Of a DNA stretch of 64,000 nucleotides, positions 1-8,893 are shown one piece after another. A model generated the notes under the pieces. It saw only the letters and a list, made by a program, of their open reading frames with translations. It searched no databases and had not been told where the DNA came from. Both the position numbers and the translations under genes were made by a program. Positions within the stretch are counted from its first letter, which is position 1, and each line of letters opens with the position of its first letter. The stretch comes from Chromatocurvus halotolerans (GTDB taxonomy: Bacteria; Pseudomonadota; Gammaproteobacteria; Pseudomonadales; Halieaceae). Location of the stretch: contig NZ_SLWX01000001.1 in assembly GCF_004340525.1 (NCBI RefSeq), forward strand, positions 248,001 to 312,000. The letters are read 5' to 3'.

Positions 1-1185
1 CCAGTTATCCCCCTGCCGCTGCGCCACACCGCGGTAGAAGTTGAGCATTTCGCGCCCCATGCCCACACCAAGCGAGCCGAGCGCCGCGCCGACGCGACTG
101 CGCGGCTTGCCACCCCTCAGGAAGGGCGTGGCGATGGGATTGACCATGCTCACGATGTAGTGATTCGTGCTGTAAAGGCGCGACAGGCGCTTGGCGGGCA
201 GATCATCGGCAATGGAACCATCGACCCATTTGCGCGTTGGCAGGTAGGGCTGCGCCTCGCCGTGTACGTTCTTCGCCATCAACATGACCGGCGGGAACAC
301 CCCGGGTACCGCACAGGACGCCATCACCGCGGAGCGGATGTAGACATTGGGCGAGGTAATGGCATTCAGCAGCCGTGACCGCTGGTGCGGTTCAGCAGGT
401 GCCACGGTGATGCTGATCTGGCGACCGGTTTTCTCGTACGCCTCCTGGAAAGTCATATCGGGCATGAGTCGGGCAATGATCTTGACCAGGTCGCCGACAT
501 CAATCTGCGGACTGCGACCGAGAAACATGCGGGAAAAGACGCTGGCCTCGCGCTCGGCTTCAAAGTGCACGTTCGCGGGATCAAAGAACTTTTTCAGCTC
601 CCTGTCCGTGTGCGTCCCGAGAACCCCCGCTACCAGCGACCCTGCACTCGCACCGGAAATCACCCGGGGCAGCAATCCCTGGCTAAGCAGAGTCTTCACC
701 ACACCGAGGTGGTAGAAACCGAGAACGCCACCCCCGCTGAGCATCAGCGCGGAACGTCCGAAGCAGATATTGGCGCGATAGAAAAAATCCATCTTGTCCT
801 GCACGTCGATCTTGCTGTTGTCGAGATCGGCGATGAATCGCAGGGAGTCGTCTATCTCTTCAATATACTGCTCTATCAGGTGTTTGGTGCCGAACTTCGC
901 GCGCTGGTACAGCGTGCTGCGGCCCATACCGCCCATGTTGCCGTGGATGCCCTCATTCAGGTTGAAAAGCAGGCCCTGGTAGTCCTGACGCGATCGAAGG
1001 CTGCGCAGCCGGTCGAGGCGCAGGCGTATCTGACCGTAATCGTACTGTCGGGTCTGATCCACTTCGCGCCAGCGCTTGGCGCCACTGAGCTCGTCATGCT
1101 TGAGGGCAAGCTCGCGCCAGCTGTCATAGGTCTCGCACTTCGCCATCTGACGTTCGAGCTGCGCAAGTTTGCGGGACTGGACCAT
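1..1185 (-). CDS. Patatin-like phospholipase with DUF3336 domain (3' end outside window)
   Basis: Reading the minus strand from an ATG at 1185 gives 395 codons with no stop before the window edge, so the C-terminus is missing. The N-terminal ~130 residues resemble the DUF3336 region that precedes patatin domains in triacylglycerol-lipase-like proteins. A patatin domain follows, with the oxyanion loop GGGVLG (about residues 151-156), the nucleophile elbow GASAG (Ser180) and a later DGS stretch that would supply the catalytic Asp of the Ser-Asp dyad. The family hydrolyses acyl esters of lipids; the substrate here is unknown. The next gene is an acyl-CoA ligase on the same strand, so released fatty acids could be activated directly. 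That link is inference. Confidence 0.88.
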   Translation of the reverse strand, partial: MVQSRKLAQLERQMAKCETYDSWRELALKHDELSGAKRWREVDQTRQYDYGQIRLRLDRLRSLRSRQDYQGLLFNLNEGIHGNMGGMGRSTLYQRAKFGTKHLIEQYIEEIDDSLRFIADLDNSKIDVQDKMDFFYRANICFGRSALMLSGGGVLGFYHLGVVKTLLSQGLLPRVISGASAGSLVAGVLGTHTDRELKKFFDPANVHFEAEREASVFSRMFLGRSPQIDVGDLVKIIARLMPDMTFQEAYEKTGRQISITVAPAEPHQRSRLLNAITSPNVYIRSAVMASCAVPGVFPPVMLMAKNVHGEAQPYLPTRKWVDGSIADDLPAKRLSRLYSTNHYIVSMVNPIATPFLRGGKPRSRVGAALGSLGVGMGREMLNFYRGVAQRQGDNW

Positions 1186-1303
1186 TCTCTACCTCAACAC
1201 TTTCCATCGGGTGGACAGCGCCTAGTGTAAGCGAATCCTGACGCCCATGGGTAATCGCGGATTTCCCTGCCAGCCGCCGCCGGAGCGGCCCGGCGGTGCC
1301 CGC

Positions 1304-2866
1304 TCAGCGATCTTCCTCCGAGCTTTCGCCGGAACGGGTCGCGCCGCGATATTCCTCGACCAGGTGTCGCTTGTAGAGCTTGCCGTTGTCCATGCGCGGC
1401 AGCTGCGGATGAAAATCCAGCGAGCGCGGCAGCTTGACATGGGACAGGCGCTCGCGCAGCCACTCCATCAGCTCGATGGCCACCTCGTCCGTCGCATCCA
1501 CCCAGTTCTGCGGCTGAACCACCGCCTTGACCTCTTCGCCGAACTCGTCGTGCGGCAGTCCGAATACCGCCACGTCCGCCACCTTGCCGTGGGTGATGAG
1601 CAGATTCTCGATTTCCTGCGGATAGATATTCACGCCGCCGCTGATGATCATGAAATTCCGGCGATCCGTGAGATAGAGAAAGCCGTCGTCGTCGAGATAT
1701 CCGACATCCCCGGTGGTCGCCCAACCGCGCTCGTTGAAGGCGTCGGCGGTTTTCTCCGGCTCGCCATGATAGCGGAACGATGCCTGCTCTCCCGAGAAAT
1801 ACACGGTGCCGATCTCGCCACTGGGCAACTCCCTGCCCTCGTCATCGACGATATGTACCTGTCCCACCAGCGCCGGCCCCACCGAGCCCTTGTGCGTGAG
1901 CCAGCTTTTCGAGTCGATGATGGTGGCGCCGATACCCTCGCTGGCGGCGTAATACTCGACGATCACCGGCCCCCACCACTCGATCATCTGCTCCTTGATT
2001 TCCACCGGACACGGAGCCGCCGCATGGATGGCAAACTGCATGCTCGATACATCGTACTTTTCACGCACCTCCGCCGGCAGCTTGAGCATGCGAATGAACA
2101 TGATTGGCACCCACTGACTGTGGGTGGCGCGATGTTCCTCGATCAGCCGCAGCGCCTCTTCGGCATCGAATTGCTCCATCACCACGGTGGTTCCACCCTG
2201 GTACAGGGTCATCATGTTGTAGTGCAGCGGCGCGGCGTGATAGAGCGGCGCCGGCGAGAGATACACGGTCTCATCACTGAAGCCGAAGGCAAGGCCCAGC
2301 GATCCGGCAAGCGGATGCGGTGCATTGACATCATCGCTGTGGGGGGCAATGAACACGCCCTTGGGTTTTCCCGTCGTCCCGGAGGAATACAGCATGGGCA
2401 CGCCGTTGGCCTGGTCATGGATGGGTGTCTCGGGCTGGCGGTCGACCGCCTCCTCCCAGGCCTCGAAGCCGTCCACGACGCCATCCACCATCAGGAAGTG
2501 GGCCACGCCCGGGGCGCGCTCGTGCATGGGCGCGGCTGTCTCTGCCAGCGAATGCGAGGCAACGAACAGCCTGGCACCGCAATTTTCCAGTATGTAGGCG
2601 GTTTCCTCCTGCTGCAGATGCGTGCTGATCGGCGTGAATATAAGTCCTGCCCGCTGCGCCGCCCAGCAGATCTCGAGAAACTGCCGACAGTTGTCCAGCA
2701 TCATGGCAATGTGGTCGCCACTGACCAGACCCAGCGACCGGAACAGCTGCGCACCCTGGTTCGAGCGCTCATCCAGCTCCCGGTAGGTAACAATCTCGCC
2801 GGAGCCACCCATGATGATGGCGGGCTTGTGCGGATAGGTCTCTGCGGTGATGCTCGGATGCGGCAT
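1304..2866 (-). CDS. AMP-dependent acyl-CoA synthetase/ligase
   Basis: 520 residues from an ATG at 2866 preceded by a GAGGGAG ribosome site; the frame stays open further upstream, but without a comparable start. The P-loop-like YSSGTTGKPKGV motif, the TGDVGYLDDDGFLYLTDR hinge and GGVNIYPQEIE motif, and the C-terminal NGKLYKR with the catalytic lysine are all present. These are the hallmarks of the ANL superfamily, which activates a carboxylate to acyl-AMP and then to the CoA thioester. The sequence fits the FadD-like fatty or aromatic acyl-CoA ligase group, but the substrate cannot be read from it. It lies upstream of a patatin lipase on the same strand and is divergent from the D-amino-acid operon. 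Confidence 0.9.
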   Translation of the reverse strand: MPHPSITAETYPHKPAIIMGGSGEIVTYRELDERSNQGAQLFRSLGLVSGDHIAMMLDNCRQFLEICWAAQRAGLIFTPISTHLQQEETAYILENCGARLFVASHSLAETAAPMHERAPGVAHFLMVDGVVDGFEAWEEAVDRQPETPIHDQANGVPMLYSSGTTGKPKGVFIAPHSDDVNAPHPLAGSLGLAFGFSDETVYLSPAPLYHAAPLHYNMMTLYQGGTTVVMEQFDAEEALRLIEEHRATHSQWVPIMFIRMLKLPAEVREKYDVSSMQFAIHAAAPCPVEIKEQMIEWWGPVIVEYYAASEGIGATIIDSKSWLTHKGSVGPALVGQVHIVDDEGRELPSGEIGTVYFSGEQASFRYHGEPEKTADAFNERGWATTGDVGYLDDDGFLYLTDRRNFMIISGGVNIYPQEIENLLITHGKVADVAVFGLPHDEFGEEVKAVVQPQNWVDATDEVAIELMEWLRERLSHVKLPRSLDFHPQLPRMDNGKLYKRHLVEEYRGATRSGESSEEDR

Positions 2867-2943
2867 GGGGCTCCCTCGTGCGTTGACGGCCTTATCAGCG
2901 TTACTATAGGGCCTGTAACACGCCCCGTATAGCTGGAGAGTGC

Positions 2944-3729
2944 ATGCCCGACACCCACAGTCCCCACGCCATCCGCGCCCGGATCCGCAACGGCGAGCAC
3001 TCCGGCAATACGTCCGGTCTCGCACCGGGCTTTGTCCAGTGCAACCTGGTGATACTGCCGCAGGCGCATGCGCACGATTTTCTGCGTTTCTGCCAGGCAA
3101 ATCCGCGACCCTGTCCGTTGATCGCGATGAATCCGTCGCCCGGTGACCCGACACTGCCCGCACTGGGAGATATCGATATCCGGCGCGACGTGCCGCGCTA
3201 TCGTGTGTTCGAGAGCGGCAGGGCCGGTGACGACACCGCCGATATCCAATCGCTGTGGCGTGAGGACCTGGTGGTGTTTGCGCTGGGCTGCTCATTTTCC
3301 TTCGAGGAAGCGCTGCTGGCCGACGGCCTGGACGTGCGCAACGTCAGCGAGGGGGTGAATGTTCCCATGTATCGCACAAATACCCCCTGCACCCCGGCCG
3401 GCCCCTTTTCCGGCAACATGGTGGTCAGCATGCGCCCCTTCCTGGCCGCAGATGCCATCCGCGCCATACAGATCTGCACCCGCTTCCCCTCGGTGCACGG
3501 CGCCCCGGTCCACCTGGGGGACCCGTCAGCCATTGGCATTGGCGATCTTTCCAGACCCGATTTCGGCGATTCGGTCAGCGTTAAACAGAGAGAAATGCCG
3601 GTGTTCTGGGCCTGTGGCGTGACGCCGCAGGTCGCCCTGGAAAACGCGCGCCTGCCCTTTGCCATCACCCACAGCCCCGGCTGCATGCTTGTCACCGATA
3701 TGCGCAACAGCCAGCTGGCGATTCTTTGA
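2944..3729 (+). CDS. DUF1445 putative hydro-lyase / D-glutamate cyclase N-domain family
   Basis: 261 residues from an ATG preceded by GGAGAG. It matches the DUF1445 family (YcsI-like 'putative hydro-lyase'), recognisable by the N-terminal G-x-QCNLVILP region, the [11 protein letters not shown] motif, the NVPMYRTN segment and the C-terminal [11 protein letters not shown]. In animals this domain forms the N-terminal half of mitochondrial D-glutamate cyclase (DGLUCY), which converts D-glutamate to 5-oxo-D-proline. It is the first gene of a plus-strand operon and is followed 16 bp later by pxpA. A gene for the C-terminal half of DGLUCY lies four genes downstream. A role in D-glutamate/5-oxoproline metabolism is well supported by context, but the exact reaction is inferred. 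Confidence 0.85.
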   Translation: MPDTHSPHAIRARIRNGEHSGNTSGLAPGFVQCNLVILPQAHAHDFLRFCQANPRPCPLIAMNPSPGDPTLPALGDIDIRRDVPRYRVFESGRAGDDTADIQSLWREDLVVFALGCSFSFEEALLADGLDVRNVSEGVNVPMYRTNTPCTPAGPFSGNMVVSMRPFLAADAIRAIQICTRFPSVHGAPVHLGDPSAIGIGDLSRPDFGDSVSVKQREMPVFWACGVTPQVALENARLPFAITHSPGCMLVTDMRNSQLAIL

Positions 3730-3745
3730 CATCAGGAACGACGAC

Positions 3746-4486
3746 ATGCTTTTGAACTGTGATTTGGGCGAGAGCTTCGGTAGCTGGTGTATGGGCATGG
3801 ACGCCGATGTCATGCCGCACATTGATCTGGCCAACGTCGCCTGCGGCTTCCACGCCGGCGACCCGATCGTCATGAGCCAGACCATCGCCCTCGCCCGTGA
3901 GCACGGCGTGCGACTCGGCGCGCATCCGGCCTATCCCGATCTGGTGGGCTTTGGCCGGCGCTCAATGCGGATGTCCGCGGAGGAACTGCGCAGCAGCCTT
4001 CTCTACCAGATCGCAGCGCTCGACGGCATGGCGGCCAGCGCTGGCACAGCCATCGGCTACGTCAAGCCCCATGGTGCACTGTACAACGACATGATGGCCG
4101 ACAGCGCCATTCGCGAGACGGTCATGGCGGCTGTCGCCAGTTTCCACAGGCCGCTCAAGCTGATGCTGCTGGCCACTTCGGAACAGGCACACCACCGGGA
4201 AGCCGCCGCCGCACACGGCCTTGAGCTGTTGTTCGAGGCGTTTGCAGACCGCTGCTATGACGACACCGGTCACCTTCTGTCGCGCCGCGTACCCGGTGCC
4301 GTGCATGGTCGGGAGCGCATGCTGCAACAGGTGGCAGACCTGCTGGAGAACGGCTGCGTGACAACCGACACCGGCAAACGCCTGTCACTGTCGGCTGACA
4401 CACTCTGCGTGCATGGCGACAACCTGGAAGGGGTTGCCGCCATCCGCGAAATTCGCGCGCTGGTAGACCGGCGGGCCGCCTCGTGA
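3746..4486 (+). CDS. pxpA: 5-oxoprolinase subunit A (LamB/YcsF family)
   Basis: 246 residues. The ATG at 3746 is chosen over an upstream in-frame ATG inside the previous gene because family members begin with the LNCDLGES motif and an AGGA ribosome site sits just upstream. Further family motifs are ACGFHAGDP, GAHPAYPDL, VKPHGALYN and the C-terminal CVHGDN. PxpA works with PxpB and PxpC in the ATP-dependent prokaryotic 5-oxoprolinase, which opens 5-oxo-L-proline (pyroglutamate) to L-glutamate in the cytoplasm. The gene overlaps pxpB by 4 bp (GTGA), indicating translational coupling. Family-typical length (E. coli protein about 244 residues). Confidence 0.95.
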   Translation: MLLNCDLGESFGSWCMGMDADVMPHIDLANVACGFHAGDPIVMSQTIALAREHGVRLGAHPAYPDLVGFGRRSMRMSAEELRSSLLYQIAALDGMAASAGTAIGYVKPHGALYNDMMADSAIRETVMAAVASFHRPLKLMLLATSEQAHHREAAAAHGLELLFEAFADRCYDDTGHLLSRRVPGAVHGRERMLQQVADLLENGCVTTDTGKRLSLSADTLCVHGDNLEGVAAIREIRALVDRRAAS

Positions 4487-5157
4487 AAATCCACGCGGCG
4501 GGCGAAAATGCGCTGATCGTTTACCTCGGCGATGCCCCCGGCAGAGAGGTTGCGGCGAGGGTCAGGGCACTCGTGTCCGCCCTGCCGACGGCACTGGGCG
4601 AGCTTCTGGTCGACATGATTCCCTCCTATGCGTCCCTGCTCGTGGTCTACGACGCCCTGGCCACCGACCACATGCAGGTGCGCCGCTGCATCGAGAGCGT
4701 GGCATTAGGGGCTGACAATGACGAGAGCAGCGGACGCTGCGTAACGCTCCCCGTCTACTACAGCGAGGAGAGTGGCGCCGACCTGAGCGCGGTTGCCGCC
4801 CGTGCCGGGCTGTCGGTCAGCGACGTTATCGAGCTGCATTGCGCGACCGAGTATCGCGTTTACGCCATTGGCTTCGCGCCGGGGTTTGCCTACCTCGGCG
4901 AACTGGATGAGCGCCTGAAGACCCCCCGCCTGAAGACACCGCGACAGCGCGTGCCCCGCGGTGCCGTGGCCATTGCCGACAGGCAGACAGCCGTGTACCC
5001 GGCGGTGTCACCGGGCGGCTGGAACCTCATCGGCAGCTGTCCGACGCGCATGTTCGATCCCGGGCGCGACCCGAGCATGCCCGTCGCGGTGGGCGATCGC
5101 GTGCGCTTTGAGTCCGTCAGTCGCGAGGAATTCCTCCGCGCCGGAGGCGAACTGTGA
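4483..5157 (+). CDS. pxpB: 5-oxoprolinase subunit B (KipI / allophanate hydrolase subunit 1 family)
   Basis: 224 residues starting at a GTG that overlaps the pxpA stop. The C-terminal motifs FAPGFAYLGELD, TPR-x-RVPRGAVAIA, and AVSPGGWNLIG followed by FDP are those of the KipI/PxpB family. It pairs with PxpC to form the ATP-dependent part of 5-oxoprolinase. A direct duplication is visible in the insert after LDERL, where LKTPR occurs twice in a row (near residues 145-155), a small in-frame repeat. The downstream gene overlaps this stop codon as well, so pxpABC is a single translational unit. Confidence 0.94.
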   Translation: MKIHAAGENALIVYLGDAPGREVAARVRALVSALPTALGELLVDMIPSYASLLVVYDALATDHMQVRRCIESVALGADNDESSGRCVTLPVYYSEESGADLSAVAARAGLSVSDVIELHCATEYRVYAIGFAPGFAYLGELDERLKTPRLKTPRQRVPRGAVAIADRQTAVYPAVSPGGWNLIGSCPTRMFDPGRDPSMPVAVGDRVRFESVSREEFLRAGGEL

Positions 5158-6095
5158 GCGGCATGGAGATCCTCTCACCGGGCATTCTCAGCCTGATTCA
5201 GGATAGCGGTCGCCGCGGCTACTATCGTCTTGGCCTCACCGACGGCGGACCCGTCGACCCCCAGGCGCACGCACTGTGTAACCGGCTGCTGCAGAACAAC
5301 GCCCACGCGGCCACGGTGGAAGTAACCCTTGGTGGCCTCGAAATCGCCGCCGGCGTCGGCACCTGGATCTGCGTCACCGGCGCCCCTGTGCCGCTGACCA
5401 TCAATGGCAATGAGCGACCGCGCTGGCAGGTCCTGCGGGTCGCCGCGGGCGACCGCATTGCCCTGGGCCATGCCGAATCCGGCTGCCGTGCCTACCTCGG
5501 GGTCGCCGACGGCTTCCGGATTGCGCCGGTATTTGGCAGCTGCGCAACGGTGGTGCGCGAGGGCCTCGGCGGACTCGACGGCAACCGCCTGAAGGCGGGC
5601 GATCTGCTGCCCTGCACCGCGGTCGCGGAACGCGCCCCGCTGCGGCTGCCGCCCGGCCAGGAGCCGCGCTACCCGCGCGGCGTGACGCTGCGGGTCATTC
5701 CCGGTTACCAGGAAGCGCACTTTCCGCGCCTGCAGCAGCGTCGATTCTTCGCCTGCCCATTCAGCGTCAGCCAGCGCGCCGATCGCATGGGCTACCGGCT
5801 GGAGGGGCCCACCATTGGCTGCGACATCGAGGGCATTCTCTCGGAAGGCATCTGCCAGGGCGCGATCCAGGTCCCGGCAGACGGGCAGCCCATCGTCCTG
5901 TTAAATGACCGTCAGACCATTGGCGGCTACCCGAAAATCGGCTCTGCGCTGTCTCTGGACTGCGCGCAACTGGCGCAGCAGACGCCCGGTGCGCCGGTGT
6001 ATTTCACTCCGATAAGCCAGCACGATGCGCACAACGCCCTGCACCTCGCACAGGTCTTTGATGCCAACCGCCGACTTGAGGAATACCGGTTATGA
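5154..6095 (+). CDS. pxpC: 5-oxoprolinase subunit C (KipA / allophanate hydrolase subunit 2 family)
   Basis: 313 residues. The GTG at 5154 has a GGAGG site six bases upstream and overlaps the pxpB stop; an ATG at 5163 is the alternative start. The sequence begins with the family's SPGILSLIQDSGRRGYYRLG region, followed by GGPVDPQA, the internal YLGVADGF and, near the C-terminus, SDG-like LSEGICQGAIQVP and GQPIVLLNDRQTIGGYPKI. Together with PxpA and PxpB it forms 5-oxoprolinase. In other genomes PxpBC-like pairs are fused or act as Kip regulators, but the adjacent pxpA supports the catalytic assignment. It overlaps the DUF4392 gene by 4 bp. Confidence 0.94.
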   Translation: MSGMEILSPGILSLIQDSGRRGYYRLGLTDGGPVDPQAHALCNRLLQNNAHAATVEVTLGGLEIAAGVGTWICVTGAPVPLTINGNERPRWQVLRVAAGDRIALGHAESGCRAYLGVADGFRIAPVFGSCATVVREGLGGLDGNRLKAGDLLPCTAVAERAPLRLPPGQEPRYPRGVTLRVIPGYQEAHFPRLQQRRFFACPFSVSQRADRMGYRLEGPTIGCDIEGILSEGICQGAIQVPADGQPIVLLNDRQTIGGYPKIGSALSLDCAQLAQQTPGAPVYFTPISQHDAHNALHLAQVFDANRRLEEYRL

Positions 6096-6928
6096 CCAGC
6101 AATGCGCTCGACACCGCGGTCGAGGCGCTGCTGGTAGCGCGCGACCTGCGCGGCATGGCACGGGTACGCGCTGCCCTGAACCCGGGCTACGTCAGGCGCG
6201 CGGCGCAGCAGCTATACCACAGCCGGCGGGTGATGATCGGGACGGGATTTCCGGTTGCCGGCACCTTCGAAACCGATGGTCCGGTGGGCGCCATAGCGCT
6301 GTATCGCAGCCTGGAGGCACTGGGAGGCCAGTGCTGGCTGGTCTGCGCCGAACCACTGTGTCGCGAGCTGGCAGATGATTTTCGCGTCCTGCCGCTTCTG
6401 GCGCTTACCGAGGCGGCGGCCCGCGAGGAAGCCACAAGGCGCCTCGCCCAGACTACCCCCGACGCCATTGTCTCCATAGAGCGCCCTGGACGTGCCGCCG
6501 ATGGCGCCTACTACAACATGCGTGGCGAGGATATCAGCGCCGCCTGCGGCATTTTCGATCCCTACCTGGAACAGGCCGACTGCCCCACCATCGCCATCGG
6601 CGACGGCGGTAACGAGATTGGCATGGGCAATGTCGCCGACATCATTGGCCAGCTGGATATCACCGGCTCGTCCACAACCTGCGACGAACTCCTGGTCGCG
6701 GACGTGTCCAACTGGGGCGCCTATGGCATCATAGCCTACCTGGGGTTCTGGTCCGGACGCGACCTGCTCGGCGATATCCGGCCGCGGGAGATTCTCGCCT
6801 ATCTGTCGAGTCGCGGCAGCGTTGACGGCGTCAGCCGCGAAAACACGTTGACGGAAGATGGCCTGGACGCCGCCGAGGGCGAGTCGGTCATCGCGCAGCT
6901 CCAGGGGCTGATCGCAGAGCTGGCATGA
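6092..6928 (+). CDS. DUF4392 protein, D-glutamate cyclase C-domain-like
   Basis: 278 residues, ATG overlapping the pxpC stop (ATGA). The sequence carries SIERPGRAADGAYYNMRG, IAIGDGGNEIGMGN and VADVSNWGAYGI, which match the DUF4392 domain that forms the C-terminal half of animal DGLUCY (D-glutamate cyclase). In that enzyme D-glutamate is cyclised to 5-oxo-D-proline. Here the two DGLUCY-like halves are separate genes flanking pxpABC, suggesting they act together as a complex or in successive steps. The GDGGNE loop is a plausible metal or substrate site, but I infer that only from conservation. The D-amino-acid transaminase gene starts 25 bp downstream. Confidence 0.85.
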   Translation: MTSNALDTAVEALLVARDLRGMARVRAALNPGYVRRAAQQLYHSRRVMIGTGFPVAGTFETDGPVGAIALYRSLEALGGQCWLVCAEPLCRELADDFRVLPLLALTEAAAREEATRRLAQTTPDAIVSIERPGRAADGAYYNMRGEDISAACGIFDPYLEQADCPTIAIGDGGNEIGMGNVADIIGQLDITGSSTTCDELLVADVSNWGAYGIIAYLGFWSGRDLLGDIRPREILAYLSSRGSVDGVSRENTLTEDGLDAAEGESVIAQLQGLIAELA

Positions 6929-6953
6929 CCGCACAGATTGAGGCACAGACACG

Positions 6954-7811
6954 ATGACATCCGTATACCTTAACGGCGACTTTCTGCCGATGAGCGAAGC
7001 CCGCATCTCGCCGATGGACCGGGGCTTTCTGTTCGGCGACGGCATCTATGAGGTGATCCCCTCCTACAGCGGTCGGCTTGTGGGCTTTGGCCCGCACATG
7101 CAGCGCATGCGCGATGGTCTTGCCGAGCTGGAGATCCGCACCAACATGGACGAGGCCGCCTGGCGGGATATCGTGGAAACCCTGGTGCAGCAGAATGGCT
7201 CGGGCAATCTCGGCGTCTATCTGCATGTCAGTCGCGGTGCGGACAGCAAGCGTCACCATGCCTACCCGACATCGGTGGACGCCACCTGCTTCGGCTTTAC
7301 CTTCGAGATTCCACCGCCCCCGGTGGCTGACAAACAGCGGGTCACGCCCTACAGGGTGAGCACCGCCGAAGATCTGCGCTGGAAGCGTTGCCACATAAAA
7401 TCGACGGCACTGCTCGGCAACGTGATGCATTATCAGCAGGGGCACGCTGCGGGCGCCCAGGAGACCATCCTGTACAACAGCGACGGCGAGGTGACGGAAG
7501 CCGCGGCGTGCAACGTGTTCGTCGTTCGCGGTGGTGTGGTCGCCACGCCGCCGCTGGACCACCAGAAACTGCCGGGCATCACGCGGCTCATGCTGCTGGA
7601 TATCCTGCGCCGGCACAGCGACATTCCGGTCGAAGAGCGCGTGGTGACGGTTTCGGAGCTGCTGCAGGCAGATGAAGTCTGGATCACCAGCTCCAGCAAG
7701 GAGATCGCACCGGTGACGATGATTGACGGCAAGCCGGTTGGTGCCGGCGAGGTTGGCGACGTCTGGGCTGCGGCACAGGGCCTGTTCGCGGCGCACCGCT
7801 ACGACTACTGA
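6954..7811 (+). CDS. dat: D-amino-acid transaminase (class IV PLP enzyme)
   Basis: 285 residues, the usual size for fold-type IV transaminases. The N-terminal MDRGFLFGDGIYEVIP motif, the PLP lysine in RCHIKSTALLGN (Lys149) and the TEAAACNVF phosphate-binding region identify the family. The HIKS lysine context and MDRGF-x-FGDG-x-YE motif fit D-alanine/D-glutamate transaminases better than BCAT (IlvE) or aminodeoxychorismate lyase. The expected reaction is D-Ala + 2-oxoglutarate to pyruvate + D-Glu, reversible. It lies between the D-glutamate cyclase-like gene and alanine racemase, overlapping the latter by one base, so local supply of D-Ala to D-Glu is likely. Confidence 0.88.
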   Translation: MTSVYLNGDFLPMSEARISPMDRGFLFGDGIYEVIPSYSGRLVGFGPHMQRMRDGLAELEIRTNMDEAAWRDIVETLVQQNGSGNLGVYLHVSRGADSKRHHAYPTSVDATCFGFTFEIPPPPVADKQRVTPYRVSTAEDLRWKRCHIKSTALLGNVMHYQQGHAAGAQETILYNSDGEVTEAAACNVFVVRGGVVATPPLDHQKLPGITRLMLLDILRRHSDIPVEERVVTVSELLQADEVWITSSSKEIAPVTMIDGKPVGAGEVGDVWAAAQGLFAAHRYDY

Positions 7812-8893
7812 TGACCCGTCCCACCCGCGCCAGGATCCATCTTGACAACCTGCGCCACAACGCCGCGATAGCCGCCGGACTGGCCCCAGCCTCCCGACTG
7901 ATGGCCGTGGTTAAGGCGGATGGCTACGGCCACGGCGCTGAATCTGTGGCCGCTGCACTGGATGATCGCGTCGCTGCATTCGCCGTGGCCTCGCTGGAGG
8001 AAGCGGTGCGTCTGAGAGACCGCGGTATCCGGCGTCCCATTCTTCTGCTGGAAGGGGTGTTCGAGGCATCGGAAGTGGCCGAGGCCGCTGCTATCGGCGC
8101 CTGGATCATGCTGACCTGCGAGGAACAGCTTCGCTGGCTGCAGGAGGCAGCACTGACTCAGACGGTCACCTGCTGGCTCAAGGTAGACACCGGCATGCAT
8201 CGGCTGGGTGTGACACCACAGCGCGCGCCAGCGTTTCTGCAGGCGCTGCGGGAGACCCCGAATGCCGGACCCGATACGGTCTTGTGCACGCACTTCTCAC
8301 GCGCTGACGAACTCGGACAGGGCGAGACCCGGGAGCAACTCGCCTGTTTCCTCGCGCTCTGCGACGGCCACGACTGCCTGCGAAGCGCGGCCAACTCTCC
8401 CGCCGTTCTCGCCTGGCCAGAGACCCACCTGGACTGGATTCGCCCGGGGTACATGCTCTACGGTGACTCCCCCTTTAAGGAATCGCTGCCCCAGGCCGCG
8501 GCACTGAAACCCGTGATGACGCTGGAATCGAAAGTGATTGGCGTCCGCGATATCGCGGCTGGCGATGCCGTGGGTTATGGCGCCACCTGGCGGGCAGAGC
8601 GTGCGTCACGCATCGCGACGGTGACCGCGGGCTACGGCGACGGCTATCCGCGCACGGCAGGAAACGGCACGCCGGTGCTGGTCAACGGACAACGCGTGCC
8701 ACTGGTGGGTCGCGTCTCCATGGACATGCTCACAGTAGATGTGACCGATGTTGCAGCGGTGCATGTCGGTGACCCGGTCACGCTGTGGGGTGAGGGACTG
8801 CCCGTGGGCGAAGTCGCCCGACATGCCAGCACCATCGGCTACGAACTGGTAACACGCATGCCGGCACGCGTGCCGCGCGAGGCCATCACATGA
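7811..8893 (+). CDS. alr: Alanine racemase
   Basis: 360 residues, family-typical. The PLP lysine lies in the MAVVKADGYGHG motif (Lys35) and the second catalytic base is the tyrosine in AVGYGATW (Tyr256). KVDTGMHRLG and RVSMDML are further Alr signatures. It interconverts L- and D-alanine in the cytoplasm for peptidoglycan synthesis or D-alanine catabolism. The ATG overlaps the last base of the transaminase stop, and its own stop overlaps the ppx start (ATGA), so three genes are coupled. Whether this is the biosynthetic (alr) or catabolic (dadX-type) copy cannot be decided; the operon partners suggest D-glutamate/5-oxoproline metabolism. Confidence 0.95.
   Translation: MTRPTRARIHLDNLRHNAAIAAGLAPASRLMAVVKADGYGHGAESVAAALDDRVAAFAVASLEEAVRLRDRGIRRPILLLEGVFEASEVAEAAAIGAWIMLTCEEQLRWLQEAALTQTVTCWLKVDTGMHRLGVTPQRAPAFLQALRETPNAGPDTVLCTHFSRADELGQGETREQLACFLALCDGHDCLRSAANSPAVLAWPETHLDWIRPGYMLYGDSPFKESLPQAAALKPVMTLESKVIGVRDIAAGDAVGYGATWRAERASRIATVTAGYGDGYPRTAGNGTPVLVNGQRVPLVGRVSMDMLTVDVTDVAAVHVGDPVTLWGEGLPVGEVARHASTIGYELVTRMPARVPREAIT

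Noticed and set aside
2867-3295. 143-codon N-terminal extension of the acyl-CoA ligase
   Set aside because: It overlaps the DUF1445 gene on the other strand; the ATG at 2866 has a good ribosome site and fits family length.
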